Source: Gordonia jacobaea (lineage in GTDB: Bacteria; Actinomycetota; Actinomycetes; Mycobacteriales; Mycobacteriaceae). Taken from it: a DNA stretch of 64,000 bases. Each line of letters starts with the position of its first letter. Position 1 is the first letter of the stretch. Under the pieces are notes generated by a model, which saw only the letters and a program-made list of their open reading frames with translations, was not told the origin of the DNA and made no database searches. The stretch lies in assembly GCF_001186365.1 (NCBI RefSeq), contig NZ_LDTZ01000013.1, forward strand, positions 372,001 to 436,000. The letters run 5' to 3'. Shown here piece by piece: positions 57,366-64,000 of the stretch. The position numbers and the translations under genes were made by a program.

Positions 57366-58168
57366 ATCGATCCGGTGGCCAACAGTCCGCCGTCGACCTG
57401 CAAGGTCTGACCGGTGATCCACGACGCGTTGTCGCTGACGAGGAAGGCGGCAGCCTGCGCGATGTCTTCCGGGTTGCCGAGTCGGCGCAGCGGGTAGCCG
57501 GCAATCGCGCGTTCTTCGTTGTCGCCAGCGATGAGTGCGTCGGCGAACTTCGTCTTGACGATGGCGGGCGCGATCGCGTTGACGCGGATCTGCTTGGGCC
57601 CGAGTTCCCACGCGAGCTCCGCGGTCAGGCGGATCAACGCGGCTTTCGACGCCCCGTAGGCGGCGATGACTCCGGTGGAGCGGATTCCGGCGACCGAGGC
57701 GATGTTGAGCACAGCTCCTCCTGATTCGGCCATGCCCGCCCGATATGCCTCTTGCACGAACCCGAGGGCGGCGACCACGTTCGTGTCGAAGATCTTGCGC
57801 ACCGCGTCGAGATCGGCGTCGACGAGCGGCCCATACGTCGGGTTGATTCCCGTGTTGTTGACCAGTATGTCGATTCCGCCACCGAGCCGCACCGCGTTCG
57901 CAACGGCGTCGGCTCGATGAGCGGCGTCGCCGGTATTGCCGGGACAGATGTCGACCTTCGCCCCGTCAACCGCAGTCCGGATCGACTCGGCTGCCTGCTG
58001 CAGCGGTTCGGGTTTACGGCCGGTGATGACCACCGTGGCGCCTCGACGGGCGAGTTCGGTGGCGATGGCCAATCCAATGCCGCGGCTCGCGCCGGTGACG
58101 AGTGCGGATCGCCCGGTGAGATCGGGTGTCGGCAACATTCCGGTGGGTTCAGCTGTGCGTTCGGTCAC
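57362..58168 (-). CDS. Short-chain dehydrogenase/reductase (FabG-like)
   Basis: 268 aa. NAD(P)-binding TGASRGIGLAIA, NNTGIN (NNAG position), catalytic Ser in IASVAG and the Tyr-x-x-x-Lys in AAYGASKAALI. C-terminal ITGQTLQVDGG. Typical classical SDR; the substrate cannot be predicted. Coupled to the lycopene-cyclase-like gene. The GTG at 58168 is used; the N-terminal 15 residues before the fold are poorly conserved in appearance, so a later start is possible. Confidence 0.9.
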   Translation of the reverse strand: MTERTAEPTGMLPTPDLTGRSALVTGASRGIGLAIATELARRGATVVITGRKPEPLQQAAESIRTAVDGAKVDICPGNTGDAAHRADAVANAVRLGGGIDILVNNTGINPTYGPLVDADLDAVRKIFDTNVVAALGFVQEAYRAGMAESGGAVLNIASVAGIRSTGVIAAYGASKAALIRLTAELAWELGPKQIRVNAIAPAIVKTKFADALIAGDNEERAIAGYPLRRLGNPEDIAQAAAFLVSDNASWITGQTLQVDGGLLATGSM

Positions 58169-58240
58169 CCTGCCACCGTATCGAGCGACGTGAGGAAGTC
58201 GCGGCCGCCCGGGGTGGAAAAACCACGGGCCGACGCACAG

Positions 58241-58246
58241 TAGACT
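58241..58246 (+). promoter_or_regulatory. -10 box (TAGACT) for the ABC-F gene, leaderless layout
   Basis: TAGACT ends 8 bases before GTG 58255. No Shine-Dalgarno sequence is seen. No clear -35 is visible at the expected spacing. Confidence 0.5.
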
Positions 58247-58254
58247 GGACCGTC

Positions 58255-59883
58255 GTGATCACCGCGACCGACCTGGAAGTTCGAGCGGGCGCTCGGACCC
58301 TGCTGTCGGCGCCCGGCTCAGCATTGCGTATTCAACCCGGCGACCGGATCGGCCTCGTCGGCCGCAATGGCGCAGGTAAGACGACCTCGCTGCGCATTCT
58401 CGCGGGCGAGACCGAGCCCTACGCCGGAACGGTGACCAGGACCGGCGATCTCGGCTATCTGCCGCAGGACCCCAAAGAAGGCGACCTCGACGTCGTCGCA
58501 CGCGATCGCGTGCTGTCTGCGCGTGGGCTCGACGACATCATGCATCAGATGGAAAAGCAGCAGGCCCTGATGGCCGAGGCTGCCGACGACAAGGTGCGCG
58601 ACAAGGCTGTCGCACGATACGGCCGTCTCGAGGAGCGCTTCTCCGACCTCGGCGGCTACGTCGCCGAGTCCGAGGCCGCGCGCATCTGCAACAGCCTCGG
58701 ATTGCCCGATCGCGTACTCGGCCAGCCTCTGCGCACGCTCTCGGGCGGACAGCGCCGTCGCATCGAGCTCGCCCGCATCCTGTTCGCAGCCTCCGACGGC
58801 TCGGGCAAATCTGCGACGACGCTGCTCCTCGACGAGCCGACCAACCACCTCGACGCCGACTCGATCACCTGGTTGCGCAGCTTCCTGCAGAACCACGAGG
58901 GTGGACTCGTGGTGATCAGCCACGACGTCGACCTGCTGGCCGACGTGGTCAACAAGGTGTGGTTCCTCGACGCCGTCCGCGGCGAGGCCGACGTCTACAA
59001 CATGGGCTGGAAGCGCTACCTCGACGCACGCGCAACCGACGAGCAGCGTCGTAAGCGTGAGCGCGCCAATGCGGAGAAGAAGGCGTCCGCACTGCGCGCA
59101 CAGGCTGCAAAGCTCGGCGCCAAGGCCACGAAAGCCACTGCGGCACAACAGATGCTCAAGCGTGCCGATCGGATGATCGATTCCCTCGACGAGGAGCAGG
59201 TGGCCGACCGCACCGCCCGGATTCGCTTCCCGGAGCCCGCGGCGTGTGGCAAGACTCCGCTGATGGCGTCGGGACTGAGCAAGTCCTACGGCTCGCTCGA
59301 GATCTTCACCGGCGTCGACCTCGCGATCGACAAGGGCAGCCGTGTGGTCGTGCTCGGACTCAACGGTGCGGGTAAGACCACCCTGCTCAAGGTGCTCGCC
59401 GGTGTCGAGGCGTCGGATACGGGTTCGCTGGAGCCCGGCTACGGACTCAAGATCGGCTACTTCGCGCAGGAGCACGACACCCTCGACGACATGGCGACGG
59501 TGTGGGAGAACATTCGGCACGCCGCGCCCGACGCAGGCGAACAGGATCTTCGTAGCCTGCTCGGTGCCTTCATGTTCACCGGACCTCAGCTCGACCAACC
59601 CGCGGGCACGCTATCCGGTGGCGAGAAGACGCGACTGTCGCTGGCAGGCCTAGTGTCGTCGGCGGCCAACGTGCTGCTACTCGACGAGCCGACCAACAAC
59701 CTCGACCCGATCTCGCGCGAGCAGGTGCTCGACGCCCTGCGCAGCTACACCGGTGCCGTGGTCCTCGTTACCCACGATCCCGGTGCCGCGGCGGCGCTCG
59801 ATCCGCAACGCGTGATTCTTCTGCCCGACGGCACCGAAGACCACTGGAGCGACGAATACCAGGAGCTCATCGAGCTCGCGTGA
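58255..59883 (+). CDS. ABC-F family ATPase (Rv1473-like)
   Basis: 542 aa, the length I recall for Rv1473. Two ABC domains on one chain without membrane helices: Walker A GRNGAGKTTS and GLNGAGKTTL; signatures LSGGQRRRIELA and LSGGEKTRLSLA; Walker B LLLDEPTNHLD and LLLDEPTNNLD. The charged linker between them (about residues 255-325) is rich in Lys, Arg and Ala. ABC-F proteins act on the ribosome as translation factors, some giving antibiotic protection; which type this is cannot be decided here. Convergent with the surface-protein operon, 3 bases apart. Confidence 0.95.
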   Translation: MITATDLEVRAGARTLLSAPGSALRIQPGDRIGLVGRNGAGKTTSLRILAGETEPYAGTVTRTGDLGYLPQDPKEGDLDVVARDRVLSARGLDDIMHQMEKQQALMAEAADDKVRDKAVARYGRLEERFSDLGGYVAESEAARICNSLGLPDRVLGQPLRTLSGGQRRRIELARILFAASDGSGKSATTLLLDEPTNHLDADSITWLRSFLQNHEGGLVVISHDVDLLADVVNKVWFLDAVRGEADVYNMGWKRYLDARATDEQRRKRERANAEKKASALRAQAAKLGAKATKATAAQQMLKRADRMIDSLDEEQVADRTARIRFPEPAACGKTPLMASGLSKSYGSLEIFTGVDLAIDKGSRVVVLGLNGAGKTTLLKVLAGVEASDTGSLEPGYGLKIGYFAQEHDTLDDMATVWENIRHAAPDAGEQDLRSLLGAFMFTGPQLDQPAGTLSGGEKTRLSLAGLVSSAANVLLLDEPTNNLDPISREQVLDALRSYTGAVVLVTHDPGAAAALDPQRVILLPDGTEDHWSDEYQELIELA

Positions 59884-59886
59884 GCA

Positions 59887-60426
59887 TCACGGCCCCTCCG
59901 TCGGTCCAGTCACGATGCCCGACAACTGCACGCGCTTGCCGACGTCCCGCGTGCTGACGTGACCGACGGGAGTGGCCAGAATCTCGTGATGATCGGTGGC
60001 ATCGGACTCGACGTGCATCGTTCCCGACGCCTCGTTCGCGATGTATCCGCTGGGAGCTGCTACCTCGCGAGCGCGGTAGCAGCCCGTCGGCAGCGAACGA
60101 ATCAGCAGTCCCTGTGCATCGGTGACACCTGAGCCACGGGATTGCCCGGCGCACGTCGTGATCGCGAACCGCGCACCCGGCAGTGGGTGGCCGTGGATGC
60201 GGTCGCGGACTGCGATCCGCAGTTGGCCCGACCCGTCGTCGAATCCGCCCTTGCGGTCGACGCCGGTTCCGATGGATCGACTCGGTTGCTGGTCTCGCGT
60301 CGTCACGGTGAATGTTCCCGAACCGGGTGTGGCCGAGGCGGACGCCGACGCTCCGACGATTCCGGCGAGTGTCATTGCGCCGACAACCGTGAGAGTCGTT
60401 GTCACACGGACGAATCGGCCGTTCAT
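59887..60426 (-). CDS. Secreted SpaA-like domain protein (isopeptide residues lost), shared C-terminal tail
   Basis: 179 aa. Signal peptide about residues 1-32, then one SpaA/prealbumin-like beta domain (about 65-155). Compared with the neighbour at 61016, the isopeptide Lys is Val73 and the Asn is Ala151, while Glu121 remains (REVAAPSGY). Cys92 and Cys116 are kept and could form a disulfide instead. Ends in the 24-residue tail RVQLSGIVTGPTEGP, aligned without gaps to the neighbour. No LPXTG and no C-terminal helix. ATG overlaps the sortase stop; last gene of the locus. Confidence 0.8.
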   Translation of the reverse strand: MNGRFVRVTTTLTVVGAMTLAGIVGASASASATPGSGTFTVTTRDQQPSRSIGTGVDRKGGFDDGSGQLRIAVRDRIHGHPLPGARFAITTCAGQSRGSGVTDAQGLLIRSLPTGCYRAREVAAPSGYIANEASGTMHVESDATDHHEILATPVGHVSTRDVGKRVQLSGIVTGPTEGP

Positions 60427-61019
60427 GCTCGCGTCGCCCACGCGATGATGTTGTCGGCGTAGCCGAGCGGGGGACCGACAAACGCCCCACCGCACGTGAC
60501 GAGGGCGAGGGTCTCCGGCCCGTCGAGACGGTTGAGTTCCGCTGCCGGAAAGCCCTTCTCCTTGTCGGCCTTCTGGACGTTACGCACCCGGTAGTGGACG
60601 GTCTCACCCTTCGCTGTGGTGACCGCGACTTCGGTTCCCGGTGCGAGAGAACTGAACCGGGCGGCGAAGCCACGCCCCTGCGAGGCCTCGTCGACGTGGC
60701 CGGTCACGACGATTGTGCCCTTGCCCGATCCGGGTAACGCCGAATCGACCCACCAGCCGAGACGATGGACGTCCTGTGGCGGCAGGAGGGCACCGGTCGT
60801 ATCCGTCGCAACCGCATCGGTGACAGCGGAATCACCGCCGACCTCAATACTTTTCGGTGCTGCCGGCTCGTCGGTGCGTGCGGCAACGGGTGCGGGTAGC
60901 TGGGTCTGAGCAGACGGTGTGGCCACGGACGATTCGCTCGTGCGTGTCGAGCAGCCGACGAGAAGCGTCAGACTCAGAGCCAGCAGGCAGAACAGTGTGA
61001 GTATCGGCGTGGTTTTCAT
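60423..61019 (-). CDS. Class F-type sortase with a lipoprotein signal
   Basis: 198 aa. A short hydrophobic N-terminus ends in a lipobox (LVGC, Cys23), so it is probably lipid-anchored outside the membrane rather than held by a transmembrane helix. The sortase domain starts near residue 55 (GWW..ALPGSGKGTIVVTGHVDEAS with His108) and ends LALVTCGGAF with the nucleophile Cys176. The Arg expected in the C-terminal Y-R-D-N segment is Ala188 (GYADNIIAW). Overlaps both SpaA-like genes by ATGA junctions. Family assigned by motif, substrate by proximity only. Confidence 0.85.
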   Translation of the reverse strand: MKTTPILTLFCLLALSLTLLVGCSTRTSESSVATPSAQTQLPAPVAARTDEPAAPKSIEVGGDSAVTDAVATDTTGALLPPQDVHRLGWWVDSALPGSGKGTIVVTGHVDEASQGRGFAARFSSLAPGTEVAVTTAKGETVHYRVRNVQKADKEKGFPAAELNRLDGPETLALVTCGGAFVGPPLGYADNIIAWATRA

Positions 61020-61990
61020 GGTCGATCCACCGGTCCCGAAGGAATCGACGACAGCGATGTCCTGCCCGACGGATTGCGGTCGGTCACGTGGTCGACGGGG
61101 GTGTTGTAGACCGTCACCGTCGACACCTTGTCGGTGGACACGTCGACGGTGTACGAGCGACCCTCGGGCACATAGCCTTTCGGTGCCGCCGTCTCCTTGA
61201 CGCGGTAGCAGCCCGGTGCCACCTCACGGTTGACCACACCGCCCTCGCCGGTGGTTTCCCACCCCAACACATCCCCGGAGCAGGTGGACACGATGAAGCT
61301 CGCTCCCGGCAGCTTGGCGCCGGTGACTCTGTCTGCCTTGACCACCTGCAGGGTTCCGGAACCATCTCCGCCGCCGTCGGTACGTGCGAAGGAAATCTGG
61401 ATATGGTTGCCGAGCAGTCCGAGTTCGACTGTGCCGCTTCCCGAAATCAGCCTCAATCCGTCGGGCCAACTGATCGTCTCGAAACTGTAGGTTCCCACGT
61501 TCAGGGTCAGTTCGGCGGGGGCGGTGACCATCGTTACCGCGCCGGTCTCGTTGTTGGTGAGACGTACCCGAGCACCCTGCACCGGCGTGATGCCGTTGGG
61601 GTAGGGGATGAATGATGTGACATAGAGGTGTGCGGTCCCGGACTCCGGAGGGGCCGTCGGAGAACTCGGGGTTGTCGACGTCGGCGCTTCGACGGTCGTC
61701 GACGGACCGGGGGCGGAGGTACTCGGTGCCGACGAACTCGGGGGCGCCGGATTGGTGGCCGTACTCTCCGGTGTCGTGGTTGAAGGTGCCTGCGTCGTCG
61801 GCTGGTCAACCGTCGTGGCGGGTGCCACGGTGGTCGACGAGGTCGACGAGGTCGACGAGGTCGACGGGGTTTCCGCCGAACCGACTGCGGGAGCCATCGC
61901 AAGGCTGAGCAGGATTCCCGCCGCAAAGGCTGCGGTGCTTGTCCGCGGAGTGCGGAATCTGCTGGGGTGCTTGGGTGATCGTTTCGACAT
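61016..61990 (-). CDS. Secreted SpaA-like surface protein with Ser/Thr/Pro stalk and shared tail
   Basis: 324 aa. Signal peptide (cut near Ala39), Ser/Thr/Pro-rich stalk (about 40-118), a beta domain (about 119-203) and a SpaA-like domain (about 212-297). The isopeptide triad looks complete: Lys218, Glu266 (VKETAAPKGY) and Asn296 (VTVYNTPV); Cys237 and Cys261 are also present. Ends TSLSSIPSGPVDRP. No LPXTG or C-terminal helix. ATG 61990 chosen because the signal peptide follows; the frame is open to 62125. The stop overlaps the sortase ATG. Confidence 0.82.
   Translation of the reverse strand: MSKRSPKHPSRFRTPRTSTAAFAAGILLSLAMAPAVGSAETPSTSSTSSTSSTTVAPATTVDQPTTQAPSTTTPESTATNPAPPSSSAPSTSAPGPSTTVEAPTSTTPSSPTAPPESGTAHLYVTSFIPYPNGITPVQGARVRLTNNETGAVTMVTAPAELTLNVGTYSFETISWPDGLRLISGSGTVELGLLGNHIQISFARTDGGGDGSGTLQVVKADRVTGAKLPGASFIVSTCSGDVLGWETTGEGGVVNREVAPGCYRVKETAAPKGYVPEGRSYTVDVSTDKVSTVTVYNTPVDHVTDRNPSGRTSLSSIPSGPVDRP
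61833..61868. repeat. 9-bp tandem repeat in the stalk-coding region
   Basis: GTCGACGAG occurs three times in a row, followed by a fourth copy with one change. It codes for part of the Ser/Ser/Thr repeat of the stalk. Being in frame, copy changes would alter stalk length without breaking the gene. Confidence 0.7.
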
Positions 61991-62125
61991 TGGAGTGAGC
62001 CTTTCGGTGGGGTGGACGGCCCCGACACCCGTGAAGTCGGGTGGGCCAATCGATTCGTTATCGCCTGCGGCCGTCGGCGGGCGGAAATCATTCACGCGTC
62101 GTACGGCCTGTACGTGGCGGTGCAT

Positions 62126-62758
62126 TCACGGCCGGTAGACGGGCCCCGAGGGAATCGAGCTCAGCGGAGTGCGTGCGCCCGGATCACGGCCGGGAGCCGA
62201 GGGTCCGGGATTCGTTGTTCCCGGACCTGACGTGCCCTTTGCGGCGAAGTGGATCGTGTAGATGATGTCCCGGCCACGCTCGAGTGGAATGTTGAACGAC
62301 GACGGCCCCACGAGCGTCAGTCCCGCGGGTACTTCGAGCACAAGGACACTCACCGTCCCGGTCGGGGACTGCACGGTAGCGGGCAAGGTCGTGACGTAAG
62401 GGTTGACCGCGACCAGGCGAACCAACACGCCGTTGACCCCGTCGTGCGCGCCGTCGAGCACGGCATTGATCATCACGGACCCATACGCGACAGGGCTTGT
62501 GGGCGTGGACGTTTCGGTGCTCGCGGGTGTGCTCGGTGGGGTCGATGACGAGGGCGGGTTGGTCGTCGGCGGCGTGGTTGTTGTTGGCGGTGTTGTCGTC
62601 GGCGGCGTCGTGGTTGTCGGCGCCGTGGTGGATGGAGTGGTCACCGACGGCGCGGTCGTGTCGACGTCGGCGTGGGCACCACCCACCCCGAGAGACAGAC
62701 ACGCCACGACGACGATGAGTGTGCTCGAGAAAGAACGGAAATGTGTGACGGTACGCAT
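62126..62758 (-). CDS. Secreted Thr/Pro-stalk protein with the shared C-terminal tail
   Basis: 210 aa. Signal peptide (cut near Ala30, GGAHA), Thr/Pro-rich stalk (about 32-88), a small beta domain (about 90-172), then a Gly/Pro linker and the tail ARTPLSSIPSGPVYRP. It has no SpaA domain but keeps the tail seen in the two proteins downstream. No LPXTG, no lipobox, no C-terminal helix. Function unknown; probably surface-exposed. It lies 135 bases upstream of the gene at 61990 on the same strand, so it may share its promoter or be separate. Confidence 0.8.
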   Translation of the reverse strand: MRTVTHFRSFSSTLIVVVACLSLGVGGAHADVDTTAPSVTTPSTTAPTTTTPPTTTPPTTTTPPTTNPPSSSTPPSTPASTETSTPTSPVAYGSVMINAVLDGAHDGVNGVLVRLVAVNPYVTTLPATVQSPTGTVSVLVLEVPAGLTLVGPSSFNIPLERGRDIIYTIHFAAKGTSGPGTTNPGPSAPGRDPGARTPLSSIPSGPVYRP

Positions 62759-62912
62759 GAGCGGACTCGCGATCTCCCCGACCCGAATCGGATCACTGTG
62801 TGACCCCCGATGTCTGATGAGTCCGAATCGGGAGGGCGATCGTTAACACGCGCGAAGAACCGTTATCCACGCGTTATCTGGTGTCATTCACGCGTTCGAC
62901 GGCGACCACTGC

Positions 62913-64000
62913 TCATCTCGACGCCGCATACCGCTTCGTGAGCTCGCCCTTGACCAGCTTGCCGGTGGGTGTGCGAGGCAGATCTGCAACGAAATCGACC
63001 GAGCGTGGAACCTTGTACCGCGCAAGCGAATCGCCCGCGAAGTCGAGGAGCTCGTCGGCAAGCGTCGGCGAGGCCTCGTACGCCGGATCGAGTTGCACGA
63101 GCGCTTTGGCGACCTCGCCGAGGTCGTCATCGGGCACACCGATCACGGCGACGTCGTAGACGGCCGGGTGGTTGATGAGAACGTTCTCGGCTTCTTGGGG
63201 ATAGATGTTGACGCCGCCGGTGATGATCATGAACGCCTTGCGGTCGGTGAGATAGAGGAAACCCTCATCGTCGACGTAGCCCATGTCGCCTGTTGTGGCC
63301 CAGGTCGGGTGTTTCGGGTGATACGCCGACGCCGTCTTGCCCGGGTCGTTGTGGTACTCGAAAGCGGGTGTCTCACGCTCGAAATACACGAGGCCGACGT
63401 CGCCGATGGGCACCTCGTCGCCGGCGTCGTCGCAGATCCTGATGACGCCCATGCCCGCTCGTCCGACGGAACCGGGATGCGTCAACGCGTCCTCGGGGCC
63501 GATGAACGTCGCGCCCGCGGCCTCGGTCGATGCGTAGTATTCGTGGATCACCGGACCCCACCATTCGATCATCGCGCGCTTGACTTCGGCGGGGCACGGG
63601 GCCGCGGCGTGGATCGCCACCTTCAGGCTCGACACGTCGTATTTGTCGCGGATATCCGCGGGCAACTTGAGCATCCTGATGAACATCGTCGGCACCCATT
63701 GGCTGTGCGTGGCGCGATACTCCTCGACGAGACTCAGCGCTTCCTCCGGCTCGAAGTGGTCCATGAACACCACGGTGCCGCCGACAGAATTGGTGACGCC
63801 GCAAAAGCGCAGTGGCGCAGCGTGATACAACGGCGCTGGGGATAGGTAGACGCTCTCGGCGTCGAATCCGTACAGCGGGCTGAAGATCGCGGTGTACGCA
63901 TCGGGGACTTCTGCGACCAAGCCATCCGGTAGCGGTGTGCGAATCCCCTTGGGGCGTCCCGTGGTTCCCGACGAGTAGAGCATGTCGGTGCCGCGGGGTT
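62913..64000 (-). CDS. Acyl-CoA synthetase / fatty-acid-AMP ligase, 5' end outside the window
   Basis: Partial, 362 residues visible; the N-terminal part lies beyond base 64000. The AMP-binding core motif YSSGTTGRPKG, the A8 region YLTDRKAFMIITGGVNIYPQE and the C-terminal catalytic Lys region PRTPTGKLVKGELTKR are present, so it is a complete adenylating C-terminal portion. FadD-type enzymes activate fatty acids to CoA thioesters; the specific substrate is not predictable. The gene ends 154 bases before the start of the secreted-protein gene at 62758 and reads in the same direction. Confidence 0.93.
   Translation of the reverse strand, partial: PRGTDMLYSSGTTGRPKGIRTPLPDGLVAEVPDAYTAIFSPLYGFDAESVYLSPAPLYHAAPLRFCGVTNSVGGTVVFMDHFEPEEALSLVEEYRATHSQWVPTMFIRMLKLPADIRDKYDVSSLKVAIHAAAPCPAEVKRAMIEWWGPVIHEYYASTEAAGATFIGPEDALTHPGSVGRAGMGVIRICDDAGDEVPIGDVGLVYFERETPAFEYHNDPGKTASAYHPKHPTWATTGDMGYVDDEGFLYLTDRKAFMIITGGVNIYPQEAENVLINHPAVYDVAVIGVPDDDLGEVAKALVQLDPAYEASPTLADELLDFAGDSLARYKVPRSVDFVADLPRTPTGKLVKGELTKRYAASR

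Overview
The window is a compact, high-GC stretch of an actinobacterial chromosome. Gene order, protein sequences and start-codon habits (many GTG starts, ATGA/GTGA overlaps, apparent leaderless messages) point to the order Mycobacteriales. From about 1 to 60 kb the order largely follows the Mycobacterium tuberculosis Rv1382-Rv1473 block (established knowledge recalled from memory, not searched). The sequence style suggests Gordonia or a close relative such as Williamsia; that genus-level placement is inference.

Layout. 0-5.9 kb: membrane protein, carA, carB and pyrF (arginine/pyrimidine supply). 5.9-7.1 kb: a secreted protein and a 0.6-kb non-coding gap. 7.1-15.3 kb: mihF, gmk, rpoZ, coaBC, metK, priA, fmt, rsmB. 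15.3-17.5 kb: a DUF222/HNH endonuclease gene with its own promoter, and a GtrA membrane protein; both sit where M. tuberculosis goes straight from rsmB to rpe. 17.5-22.9 kb: rpe, ribD, a convergent LapA-like gene, an FMN riboswitch, then ribE, ribBA, ribH and a PH-like membrane protein. 22.9-28 kb: uvrC, rapZ, yvcK-type gene, whiA. 28-34.5 kb: gap, pgk, tpiA, secG, ppc. 34.5-41.1 kb, minus strand: tkt, tal, zwf, opcA, pgl (pentose phosphate pathway). 41.4-49.2 kb: ctaB, a quinone oxidoreductase, a phosphoribosyltransferase, a small unknown protein, ctaA, an ABC exporter pair and an MptB-type mannosyltransferase. 49.3-55.7 kb: the complete sufR-sufB-sufD-sufC-sufS-sufU-sufT iron-sulfur assembly operon, with a palindromic operator across the sufR start. 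55.7-59.9 kb: a DUF1992 protein, a lycopene-cyclase-like flavoprotein with an SDR, and an ABC-F protein. 59.9-62.8 kb: a surface-protein locus. 62.9 kb to the end: an acyl-CoA synthetase cut by the window edge.

Most of the window is conserved housekeeping. The least ordinary part is 59.9-62.8 kb: a predicted lipoprotein class F sortase, encoded in one overlapping minus-strand operon with two SpaA-like secreted proteins, next to a third secreted protein. The three secreted proteins share no LPXTG signal or C-terminal membrane helix, but end in an equal-length tail with the pattern R-x-x-L-S-x-I-x-[ST]-G-P. One of them carries the tail without the SpaA domain, so the tail looks like an independent module, perhaps an unusual cell-wall sorting or anchoring signal. 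Other points of note are genes lacking a normal start codon (gmk, priA), a PriA without a Walker A motif, a repeat array inside the suf operon, and a recurrent leaderless promoter layout.
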